Shown here: piece after piece, positions 8,026 to 16,745 of the stretch
Position numbering within the stretch: the first letter of the stretch is position 1
Layout of the letters: each line of letters starts with the position of its first letter
NCBI GenBank assembly: GCA_943789505.1
Contig: CALSUJ010000002.1
Coordinates: 1-64,000, forward strand
Direction of reading: 5' to 3'
DNA: 64,000 bases
From: an uncultured Flavobacteriales bacterium
GTDB lineage: Bacteria > Bacteroidota > Bacteroidia > Flavobacteriales > BACL11
The notes under the pieces: model-generated
What the model saw: only the letters and a program-made list of their open reading frames with translations
Told to the model about the DNA's origin: nothing
Databases searched by the model: none
Program-made: the position numbers and the translations under genes

Positions 8026-8595
8026 ATGAAAATTGCACAAAATAATATCGAATCTATATTGAATAAACATTCAATAATTTCAGTAGTTACTATTAATAAT
8101 ATGAATGAAATAGTACCTAAAATTAATTCTATTTTAGATAAAAACATCAAATGTATTGAAGTAACTCTGAGAACTAAAGTTGCTTTTGAAGCTATTGAAT
8201 TTATAAAGAAAAATTATAGTAATAAGATTTGCCTAGGTATTGGTACTGTTATTAATATTGAACAAATCCATAGAGCTGAAAAAATTGGAGTTGATTTTAT
8301 TGTAAGTCCTGGAATATCTGAGGAGTTAATTAGAGAATTAATAAATTCTAAAATTCCGTTTATTCCAGGAATTGCTACCCCAAGCGATATTATTTTAGGA
8401 TTGGGTATGGGATTAAGTTTCTTTAAATTTTTTCCAGCAAATTTATTTGGCGGAATACCCGCATTAAAGACGTATCAATTTGTTTTTCCAAATGTTAGTT
8501 TTTGTCCAACTGGTGGAATAGATGAAGAGTCTTATTTAGAATATTTAAAATTAGAGAATGTTTTAAGTGTTGGTGGTTCTTGGATGATGAAATAG
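8026..8595 (+). CDS. eda: KDPG aldolase (2-keto-3-deoxy-6-phosphogluconate aldolase)
   Basis: The 189-aa class I aldolase has the family pattern CIEVTLRT (near residue 44, with the catalytic glutamate), LGIGTVIN, FIVSPGIS, FIPGIATPSDI, and SFFKFFPANLFGG. The last contains the Schiff-base lysine at about K134. The final PTGGIDEESYLEYL is typical as well. It splits KDPG into pyruvate and glyceraldehyde-3-phosphate and closes the Entner-Doudoroff branch; gapA at 15397 takes the triose onward. It is the last gene of the operon, 12 bases after edd. The protein is slightly shorter than the E. coli enzyme but intact. Confidence 0.95.
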   Translation: MKIAQNNIESILNKHSIISVVTINNMNEIVPKINSILDKNIKCIEVTLRTKVAFEAIEFIKKNYSNKICLGIGTVINIEQIHRAEKIGVDFIVSPGISEELIRELINSKIPFIPGIATPSDIILGLGMGLSFFKFFPANLFGGIPALKTYQFVFPNVSFCPTGGIDEESYLEYLKLENVLSVGGSWMMK

Positions 8596-8623
8596 AAAAA
8601 CCGCTCATCCAATGTATGGTGAG
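8596..8623 (-). terminator. Possible intrinsic terminator of the lectin-repeat gene
   Basis: On the minus strand a 6-bp stem (CTCACC/GGATGAG region, forward 8604-8609 with 8618-8623) is followed by CGGTTTTTC. It lies just past the stop of the 5.4-kb minus-strand gene. The stem is weak, with one G-T pair. Confidence 0.35.
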
Positions 8624-8651
8624 TGTCAGAAAGTAGAACTATATTTTTCAT

Positions 8652-11600
8652 TTATTTTATAAGAGTAACAATACCTGTATAGATAAAGGCTTTATCTTTA
8701 AAATCACTAACTAATATTGTATAAGAATAAGTACCATTTTGTACTATATTGTTATTTAGTTTTCCATCCCATTCACCATTTTTTTCTTCAAAAATAATTT
8801 CTCCCCATCTATTAAAGATAGTCATTAAGTATTCTTTTTGACCAATAATTTCTACTTTAAAACTATCATTATCACCATCATTATTGGGTGTAAATGCTGA
8901 GGGGATAAAGATTTGATATACTGGGTTAATAATAAGCTTTGCCTTGGCCGTATCACTACAGTTAAATTGATTTCTTACTGCATAGGTTACATTATAAGTG
9001 CCCGTATCAGCATACGTGTGCCAGAATTCTAATTCATCTGTAAGAGCTGTTCCATCTCCTAAAATCCATTTTGTATTTACTATATTTTCACTTTCATTTA
9101 CAAATAAAATAGTAGGGTTGTCAATATCAGCAGGTTGAGGGCTGAATGAAAAGTCAGCAATAGGATTAGGGTTGATATTGATTATTTTTTCAATTGAATT
9201 GCTGCAATTAGTAATAATATTAGTGTATTCATATCGAATAGTGTAAGCTCCATTTTCTAAATTTTCAACATCAAAGAAGTTTGTATTTTGACCATCAATG
9301 AAATAATCTCCTCCTTCTGGTGTTCCCTCATTTAGAGTAAAGGAAGGAGTACCTACGCAAATGTCATCTTGGTTAATTTCTAGAATGGGTAATTCATTTA
9401 CAATTATATCTAAAGGTTGATTTATATCACTTGTACATCCATTATTATCTGTAACTGAAATTAATTGTATTTGATTACTAAAATTAGGGATAATATAAAA
9501 AGGTATTCCCTCTGGAATTAAAACACCGGATGAATCAATAATAAATGATTTTTGGATTGAGTCATAAAACTGTACTGTGTAATAGTTGTAAGTAGGATTT
9601 GTAAGTTCTATTAAAATAGAAATAGAATCATTGCGGCATATTTCATTATTAGCTTGAAAGCTAGCTATAAGTTTATCGGGTTCACTAACGCTAACAGTAC
9701 TATCTAGTGTACATCCAATAGAATCCGTAATTGTAAAGCTGTAATTTCCAGCTGTAAGTGAATTGATATTTTGAGTAGTAGCTGCATTATCCCAACTAAA
9801 AGTTAATGGACTAATTCCTCCACTAGGATATAAATTAATTGCTCCATTATTCATTCCAAAGCAATCAACATCTGTAATGTTAATATTTGTTGTTATCTCA
9901 AAACCTCCAGAGATTATTATTAAATTAAGCGTAACAATACTGTCACAGCCATTAATGGTATTTAATGTTCGTATGTATGTACCACTTATAGTGTAGCTAA
10001 TGCCATCCCAGTTATAGCTATCACATTCCGATACTGAGAAGCTAGAAGATGTACTGTTTGAGATAGTTAAATTAAGGTTTGCAATACTATCACACCCTTT
10101 CGAATTTATAAGATTAAAATTGTAATCTCCCGAGGTGTTAAAGGTAATTCCATTCCAAGAGTATGAATCACAATTAGATATTGTATCATAACTAGCTGTT
10201 GTATTATTAATAGTAAGAATTAGAGAGTCTATATGAGTACATCCATTTGCATTAAAACTAGATTGGATATAAGTACCACTATTTATATAAACAGTATTTG
10301 TAATAGGCCATAAATAGGATGTACATTCAGTTTCTGTAATTGTTTGATAAGAGGTGTCAGAAATAGAAAGGTTTAATGTTGCTATACTATCACATCCAAA
10401 AATATTATACAATGTATCTGTATATATTCCTGAGTTACTATAGGTGTTTCCATTCCAGTTGTAAAAGAAACAGGCATTAATACTTCCTGATCCAGCATTA
10501 GGGCTATTAATAGTAAGATTTAAAGTATCAGTTTGTATGCATCCTACAGTATTAATACTTGTGTAAGTATAAATACCTGAATTTGTATAGGTTTGATTGT
10601 TTAAAGGCCATTGATATGAGATACAGTTGTTGTCAGATAAAAATGAAGAAGTACTATTGTTTATTGTTATATTTAATGAGATTAAACTATCGCATCCATA
10701 TGTATTAGTTGTTAAAAATGTTGCCGTATTATTTGAAGTTGTATAAGTGTTACCATCTATCCACTGGTATGTATCACAGGCTACTTGCAAATCAATACTA
10801 GAGTTACTATAATTAATATTTAATATTAAAGAGTCAACATTTGGGCAGCCATATGCATTAGTAGATAATATAGTGTCAATTGTTGATGAAAAGTAAGTTT
10901 GACCATTAGCTATCCAAATGAATGAATCACATTCGTTTATAAGTGTTAATGTGCTTGATGTATCAGAAATTGTCAGATTTAGTGTTGCAATACTATCACA
11001 ACCAAAACTTGTTGTTAATGTATCAGTATAAATTCCAGAGATTAAATAATTGTTACTATTCCAAATATAAGAGTCACAAGCAAATAGTGTATCTGTAGAT
11101 ATTTCAGAGTTATTAATATTTAATATTAAAGAATCAATATGGGTGCAACCAACACTATTAGTTGATATTTGAGTGTAAATTCCAGAGTTGGTATAAGTTT
11201 GATTGGTTATACCCCAGAGATAATAATCACATGATGTATTACTTAAAACAGAGCTTGAACTATAATTTATAGTAAGGTTTAAAGAGGCTATACTATCACA
11301 ATTAGCACTATTTGTAAAAAGGCTATCATATAATCCTGAAGTTGTATAATTAATTCCATTCCAAAGATAAGAATCACATTCGTTTATAGTTGTATTTGAT
11401 AAGGAGCTATTTGTAATGATTAAGTTTAATGTAGCAATACTATCACAGTTATTTTGATTTATCAGGGTATCTGTTTGGATAATACTAGAAGTATAAGTAG
11501 TTCCATTCCAACTATAAGAGTCACAAGTAGTGATAGGAGTAATAGATGTTGATGGGTTAGGATTAATTAAGGTTACATTTCCAGTATAAGAGCAATTACT

Positions 11601-14015
11601 TGAATCTGTAATTGTATAAGAGTAATTGCCTGCACTGAGTACGTTTGGTGTAGAAAAATTAGAAATACCACCAGCTAAAATTTGAGAATAAGGAGGTACT
11701 GATATAGTATAGTTAGGAGTTCCTCCAGCAATATTTAATTCAATTCCTCCGTCATTTCCATTAAAACAATTTACATCAGAAATTGTTGGGATTACAGAGA
11801 TTGCAGTAGGTTCTGTTATGGTAATGACATCAGTAATAGTACATCCATTTCCATCTGTAATATCTACAGAGTAAATCCCTGCATTTAGATTGAAGATGCT
11901 ATCGCTAGTTGCAAGAGTATTCCATAAGTAAGTAGCAGTAATTGAAGCGCTATTTAGGACAATAGAATAATCTTCAGTAGCTCCAAACCAAGGTTCTGTA
12001 TATGAAGGAGCCCAAATCCCAATATCACAAGATGTGATAGGGTTTGTATTTCCGGCACTTTGGTATTGAGAAACCACTCTCATTCTGGTTGGGCCATAAG
12101 CTCCAGTAAAAGGAACTGTTATCGTAAGACTTGCAGAAATAGCAATTCCATTAGAAATGTTACCTACTTCTTCTCCAAGATCAGTAAAATCACCATCAAT
12201 ATTCCAATCAATAAATACTTTAGCTCCTGATGGGAAATTGGTTACATTACCTGAATTACAAACTCCTAAATCAATATCAATTGTATAAGATTGTCCTTCT
12301 GTTAAATCAGCAAAGAGAGTTGTTGTATAATCTTCATATTGATCACAAATAGTTGAAGTATTATTATTGATGCTATAATTATCACCTATTAATTGAACAT
12401 TTTCAATATTAGAAAAAGTATTTGAACCAGGAATGGAGCTACAATAAGATAGGGTAGAGACAGTTCCTGCAGGAGTGGAAGACCCTTGCAGTTGTATGCT
12501 TGCGGTACCATTATTATCTCCATTACAAATTACATTTGTGGTGTTGATAGAAGATGTTAGAGTTCCGGGTTGATAAATAATAATACTATCAGAATAAGTA
12601 CAGTTATTATTATCAATAACTGTATATCCGTATGTTCCTGCAGCTAAAGCAATAGGATTAAATCCTGCCCAATTAGTGGAGTAAGTTGGTGTTCCACCAG
12701 AAATTGTAAGTGTGGCACTACCATCTGTAAAGCCATTACAAGAAACATTTGTTGGTATGCATAAGACATTTGGAGAGTCATAAACACTTATATTATTTGT
12801 AAGAGAATTTGAACATCCATTGATACTTGTGTATAGATAGGTTATTGTATTAACTCCAATGTCATTTATAGTAGGATTAAAAATTGTAGAAGTATTATTA
12901 TTGACTAAATAATTTCCTCCAATAGGTGTTGCATAATTTAAATTTATTGGAAGAGATCCAAGGCAGAAATCTGATGCTAAAGGAAACGTAATAATAGCAG
13001 CAGATGTATCTACATTAACTATAAATGAATCAACGTAAGTACATCCATAAGAATTGGTAATTGCTAGTGTATATGTTGTAGTGGTATCAGGATTAAAATA
13101 TGGTGAGGATGCTGTATCATTAGATATATTATAACTAGGTGACCATAAATAGGTGTAAGAACTTGCTGTTACTAATGAGTTTACTTGAATTGAATCATCT
13201 TGACATAATATTGCAACGTCATTTAATTCATAATTAAATCTAAATTTATGTACATTATTTGCTCCACCTGTTGCTGCGGTTAGCCCCCAATATACCATTG
13301 GATTTCCTCCAAAAATTGAATTAATAATATTTCCTGAATAGCTGATAACGCTTGTATATCCATCAAAATCTAAAGAAAATATTTGTGTAACTGGATCCCA
13401 TTCAAATATTGCGCTATGCCAATTACAATCTTCTATTTGATAATTATTTGGAAGAAATCCTATAGGTCCTGCCAAATTATTTCCTCCGTTATGATTAAGG
13501 TCTCCATTTCTTTGAATTGCAATATGATCATATGAAGGGTCAGAAGAGTTTTGCCATGTATCAAACTCTACTGCAAAAGAGGGGCTAATTCCTTGATATC
13601 CTATTCCACCACCTCCGCTTCCTATAGAGGTACTTATAGGCTGTAATACAAAAGCCATTCCATCTGCGCCTCCATTATTACACCCTAGAAAAACATCAAT
13701 ATTAAAATGGAAAGGATAATTAAGATTAATTTGTACATTATTCCAAACTGATCCTGATTGTGTGTTATTTGCTGAAGTTAATTGAAATACATTTCCTGGT
13801 TGTATTTGGGCATTACCATTTAGCACAAAATTTGGAGTTATAATTGGTAAAGGATTTATTACTAAAGTAGTTGTTAGACTTCCATTAGTATAAATTCCTC
13901 CAGAATTTTGCCAATTACCATATATTAAAGCGCTATCCCCATCACATATTGTAATGTTGTTTTGTCCTGTCAAAAAGACTGGAAGAAAGAATAGGAAGAC
14001 TATCGCTTTTCTCAT
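8652..14015 (-). CDS. Giant secreted lectin/repeat adhesin with gliding-motility-type C-terminus
   Basis: The start is the ATG at 14015, giving a signal peptide (MRKAIVFLFFLPVFLTGQ); a TTG six bases upstream is part of the -7 box and should not be used. In order the ~1787-aa protein shows: an L-type (legume-like) lectin domain at about 60-270, with ADGMAFVLQP and PSFAVEFDTW; Ig/SprB-like repeats; a GEVED-like domain near 590 (VFIDWNIDGDFTDLGEEVG); SprB-type repeats (CFNGNDGGIELNIAGGTPNY); eleven repeats of about 48 aa with CDSYxWNG...GCDSIATLNLxI; another SprB unit; a PKD domain near 1640 (WILGDGTALTDELEFWHTYAD); and a CHU_C domain (IPSAFTPNNDGDND...FNRWGEIIFE). CHU_C domains are type-B T9SS export signals. 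It is probably a surface adhesin or glycan-binding protein. It lies between parts of the glucan regulon, but no palindrome is seen upstream. Confidence 0.85.
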   Translation of the reverse strand: MRKAIVFLFFLPVFLTGQNNITICDGDSALIYGNWQNSGGIYTNGSLTTTLVINPLPIITPNFVLNGNAQIQPGNVFQLTSANNTQSGSVWNNVQINLNYPFHFNIDVFLGCNNGGADGMAFVLQPISTSIGSGGGGIGYQGISPSFAVEFDTWQNSSDPSYDHIAIQRNGDLNHNGGNNLAGPIGFLPNNYQIEDCNWHSAIFEWDPVTQIFSLDFDGYTSVISYSGNIINSIFGGNPMVYWGLTAATGGANNVHKFRFNYELNDVAILCQDDSIQVNSLVTASSYTYLWSPSYNISNDTASSPYFNPDTTTTYTLAITNSYGCTYVDSFIVNVDTSAAIITFPLASDFCLGSLPINLNYATPIGGNYLVNNNTSTIFNPTINDIGVNTITYLYTSINGCSNSLTNNISVYDSPNVLCIPTNVSCNGFTDGSATLTISGGTPTYSTNWAGFNPIALAAGTYGYTVIDNNNCTYSDSIIIYQPGTLTSSINTTNVICNGDNNGTASIQLQGSSTPAGTVSTLSYCSSIPGSNTFSNIENVQLIGDNYSINNNTSTICDQYEDYTTTLFADLTEGQSYTIDIDLGVCNSGNVTNFPSGAKVFIDWNIDGDFTDLGEEVGNISNGIAISASLTITVPFTGAYGPTRMRVVSQYQSAGNTNPITSCDIGIWAPSYTEPWFGATEDYSIVLNSASITATYLWNTLATSDSIFNLNAGIYSVDITDGNGCTITDVITITEPTAISVIPTISDVNCFNGNDGGIELNIAGGTPNYTISVPPYSQILAGGISNFSTPNVLSAGNYSYTITDSSNCSYTGNVTLINPNPSTSITPITTCDSYSWNGTTYTSSIIQTDTLINQNNCDSIATLNLIITNSSLSNTTINECDSYLWNGINYTTSGLYDSLFTNSANCDSIASLNLTINYSSSSVLSNTSCDYYLWGITNQTYTNSGIYTQISTNSVGCTHIDSLILNINNSEISTDTLFACDSYIWNSNNYLISGIYTDTLTTSFGCDSIATLNLTISDTSSTLTLINECDSFIWIANGQTYFSSTIDTILSTNAYGCPNVDSLILNINYSNSSIDLQVACDTYQWIDGNTYTTSNNTATFLTTNTYGCDSLISLNITINNSTSSFLSDNNCISYQWPLNNQTYTNSGIYTYTSINTVGCIQTDTLNLTINSPNAGSGSINACFFYNWNGNTYSNSGIYTDTLYNIFGCDSIATLNLSISDTSYQTITETECTSYLWPITNTVYINSGTYIQSSFNANGCTHIDSLILTINNTTASYDTISNCDSYSWNGITFNTSGDYNFNLINSKGCDSIANLNLTISNSTSSSFSVSECDSYNWDGISYTISGTYIRTLNTINGCDSIVTLNLIIISGGFEITTNINITDVDCFGMNNGAINLYPSGGISPLTFSWDNAATTQNINSLTAGNYSFTITDSIGCTLDSTVSVSEPDKLIASFQANNEICRNDSISILIELTNPTYNYYTVQFYDSIQKSFIIDSSGVLIPEGIPFYIIPNFSNQIQLISVTDNNGCTSDINQPLDIIVNELPILEINQDDICVGTPSFTLNEGTPEGGDYFIDGQNTNFFDVENLENGAYTIRYEYTNIITNCSNSIEKIININPNPIADFSFSPQPADIDNPTILFVNESENIVNTKWILGDGTALTDELEFWHTYADTGTYNVTYAVRNQFNCSDTAKAKLIINPVYQIFIPSAFTPNNDGDNDSFKVEIIGQKEYLMTIFNRWGEIIFEEKNGEWDGKLNNNIVQNGTYSYTILVSDFKDKAFIYTGIVTLIK
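9925..11550 (-). repeat. Eleven ~48-aa repeats in the lectin adhesin
   Basis: The protein segment repeats the pattern CDSYxWNGxxYxxSGxYxxTLxNxxGCDSIATLNLxIxxS about eleven times. Copies alternate between GCDSIATLNL and GCTHIDSLIL endings. Copies are well diverged in DNA, so this is an old expansion, unlike the 1017-bp repeats at 18.2 kb. Each copy has two or three cysteines, which may form disulfides outside the cell. Confidence 0.75.
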
Positions 14016-14018
14016 TTT

Positions 14019-14026
14019 CAAAGATA
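14019..14026 (-). promoter_or_regulatory. -7 promoter box (TATCTTTG) of the lectin adhesin gene
   Basis: The minus strand reads TATCTTTG, an exact TAnnTTTG match, three bases before the ATG at 14015. The TTG in its last bases could be misread as a start codon. The predicted transcript has essentially no leader. Confidence 0.5.
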
Positions 14027-14154
14027 AAAAAAATTATCAAAATTTTTAATTTAGGTTAAATCTTGATTTTCATTTATTTTATTTGAATAACAAATATAGG
14101 ATAAACTTTGTTTTTGTTTTAAAATAATTATAAAAAAACATGCGTAATCTGTAT

Positions 14155-15036
14155 TTAACTACTCAAAATTGAAGCTTTATTAGTAAAAGGCTTGATCTTA
14201 TTAAAATGAAAATCAATTAAATTATTTATTGGATTCTTAACTATACCACCTATCTTGCAATTATGTTTTTTGGCTACAGTATTTATTTCATCAGATAAAA
14301 AGTACCCAACAGAGCCAATAAAATTAATTTCTAAATCTTTATAATTTTCATAACAACAAACATGCAAATTAAAAAAATCATTTAAGGAATTAAAAATTAG
14401 ATCTTGGATTATTGGATGATTTTTATTTTCTGAGATAAAAGGAAAATATTTAGAAAGATATACATTAGATCTATTATTATTATAGATATTTTCTTTTATG
14501 ATTGTTAAATCAGTTTCAAATCCAGAATCAAACTTAATTTTTAGCTCTTCAGGCATTAAATTATTGAAATAGAGGGTTAATATTTTCTTGCCAAAATAAT
14601 TTCCTGAAGCTTCATCTCCAAGCAAAAAACCTAAAGAAGGAGCGTTCTCAACAATACTTTCTCCATCGTAAAAGCAAGAATTGGATCCTGTTCCAAGAAT
14701 ACAAGTGATATTAGGGTTTCCTTTGTACATTGCGTAACAGGCAGCGTCAATATCATGCTTAATAACAATTTTTGAATTTATAAAAAAAGACTGAAGAGAT
14801 TCTTCTATGATGTTATTTTTATCTTTTGATGAGCATCCTGCACCATAAAAGAATACTTCTCGAATTTCCTTACTATATTCAGTTAAATTTGATTGTTCTA
14901 GTTCTTTTAAAATATTTTTTTTGTCAATAAAATATGGATTAAATCCAATAGTTCTAAACTCTTTTATTAGTATGCCATTTTGGTCGCATAAAGCCCAGCT
15001 ACACTTTGTTGATCCGCTATCTGCTATTAAAATCAT
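14155..15036 (-). CDS. BadF/BadG-type sugar kinase (N-acetylglucosamine kinase family; probably glucokinase role)
   Basis: The ~293-aa protein belongs to the ASKHA superfamily group called BadF/BadG or NAGK. It has phosphate-1 motif IADSGSTKCSWAL at residues 4-16, a second motif CILGTGSNSCFYDG near 115, and GFLLGDEASGNYFGKKIL near 135, all typical of this group. I chose the ATG at 15036. A GTG at 15078 gives a longer frame, but that GTG is part of the operator palindrome and the -7 box lies inside the extension, so it cannot be coding. Sharing the regulatory region with gapA and the operator with the Entner-Doudoroff operon suggests that it phosphorylates glucose (inference). GlcNAc or another hexose remains possible. 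Confidence 0.75.
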   Translation of the reverse strand: MILIADSGSTKCSWALCDQNGILIKEFRTIGFNPYFIDKKNILKELEQSNLTEYSKEIREVFFYGAGCSSKDKNNIIEESLQSFFINSKIVIKHDIDAACYAMYKGNPNITCILGTGSNSCFYDGESIVENAPSLGFLLGDEASGNYFGKKILTLYFNNLMPEELKIKFDSGFETDLTIIKENIYNNNRSNVYLSKYFPFISENKNHPIIQDLIFNSLNDFFNLHVCCYENYKDLEINFIGSVGYFLSDEINTVAKKHNCKIGGIVKNPINNLIDFHFNKIKPFTNKASILSS

Positions 15037-15055
15037 ATTTTTTTTCAAATTTTCA

Positions 15056-15063
15056 CAAAGATA
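15056..15063 (-). promoter_or_regulatory. -7 promoter box (TATCTTTG) of the sugar kinase gene
   Basis: The minus strand reads TATCTTTG, directly next to the operator at 15064-15078 and 19 bases upstream of the ATG at 15036. A repressor on the palindrome would cover the space between the -33 and -7 boxes. Confidence 0.6.
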
Positions 15064-15078
15064 GTGTAAAATATACAC
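15064..15078. promoter_or_regulatory. Regulon operator at the kinase promoter (GTGTAAAATATACAC)
   Basis: This perfect GTGTA/TACAC inverted repeat with a 5-base centre abuts the -7 box of the kinase gene. It has the same spacing as the zwf operator. Confidence 0.7.
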
Positions 15079-15108
15079 AAAATAAAATATCTGACTAAAA
15101 TATTGTAA

Positions 15109-15125
15109 AGTGTATAAAATACACT
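15109..15125. promoter_or_regulatory. Regulon operator at the gapA promoter (AGTGTATAAAATACACT)
   Basis: This is the best copy in the window: 7-base arms AGTGTAT/ATACACT around AAA. Its last base is the first base of a plus-strand -7 box (TAAGTTTG). It lies 45 bp from the kinase operator, so two dimers could act together on this divergent region. Confidence 0.75.
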
Positions 15126-15132
15126 AAGTTTG
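15125..15132 (+). promoter_or_regulatory. -7 promoter box (TAAGTTTG) toward gapA
   Basis: TAAGTTTG matches TAnnTTTG and touches the operator at 15109-15125. Transcription from here would give gapA an unusually long leader of about 260 bases. Another promoter closer to gapA is possible but not obvious. Confidence 0.4.
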
Positions 15133-15372
15133 TAAAAATTATTTTAAAGTTAAATTTTATATTATTTATAATTATTTTTTTATTATCTTATTTTCTTGTG
15201 TGTTATATTGTTTATTATTAAAAAAAATATAAAATTGAAAATAGATCAGATTTAAAATCAAATAGAATATTTTGAGATAATAAATAAATATAATAAAATT
15301 GAAAAAGAACTTGTAGCATATAAAAATGAGTTTAATGATAAATATGTAGATGATGGCTATGATGCCTATTAA

Positions 15373-16419
<1,047 letters not shown>

Positions 16420-16560
16420 AATTGAAAATTCATATGTATTTGGAGGGTGTATTTAAAATTTTCATTTTAATTAACTAGTTGGCATACATAAAAATATAAT
16501 ATTGCTGTTAAAGTATATGAAAGTTTTTTTTATATTTTAGATAATATTTCATATAACTTA

Positions 16561-16575
16561 GTGTATAATTTACAT
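16561..16575. promoter_or_regulatory. Regulon operator-like site 1 (GTGTATAATTTACAT)
   Basis: The arms are GTGTA/TACAT with one mismatch. The site is preceded by TTA, as at the stronger copies. Confidence 0.5.
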
Positions 16576-16615
16576 ATACGCTAGCTTAATAATAAAAAAC
16601 AAGCTAAATTCTATA

Positions 16616-16634
16616 TAGTGTAAAATTAACACTA
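16616..16634. promoter_or_regulatory. Regulon operator site 2 (TAGTGTAAAATTAACACTA)
   Basis: The arms TAGTGT/ACACTA pair perfectly over 6 bases, with a 7-base centre. The spacing of the outer AGTGT/ACACT elements equals that of the gapA operator. Confidence 0.65.
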
Positions 16635-16675
16635 AGCATTGAATCCGATAATTACAATCTAGTAAAAAAAAAGTA

Positions 16676-16692
16676 AATGTAAATGTAACACT
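16676..16692. promoter_or_regulatory. Regulon operator-like site 3 (AATGTAAATGTAACACT)
   Basis: The right half TAACACT matches site 2 exactly; the left half AATGTA differs by one base from AGTGTA. It lies 54 bp upstream of the start codon of the large surface protein. Confidence 0.45.
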
Positions 16693-16745
16693 AAGTTGAT
16701 TTTTTAGTAGTTTTAGGAAAATTATTTAAACTAAAACAAGTTATT

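Larger units (their letters stand above)
16420..16745. other. Regulatory intergenic region with three operator-like sites
   Basis: These 326 bp contain no gene. They hold a weak hairpin after gapA (TGAAAATT near 16425 with AATTTTCA near 16458) and three copies of the regulon palindrome at about 16561, 16617 and 16676, the densest cluster in the window. Confidence 0.55.
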
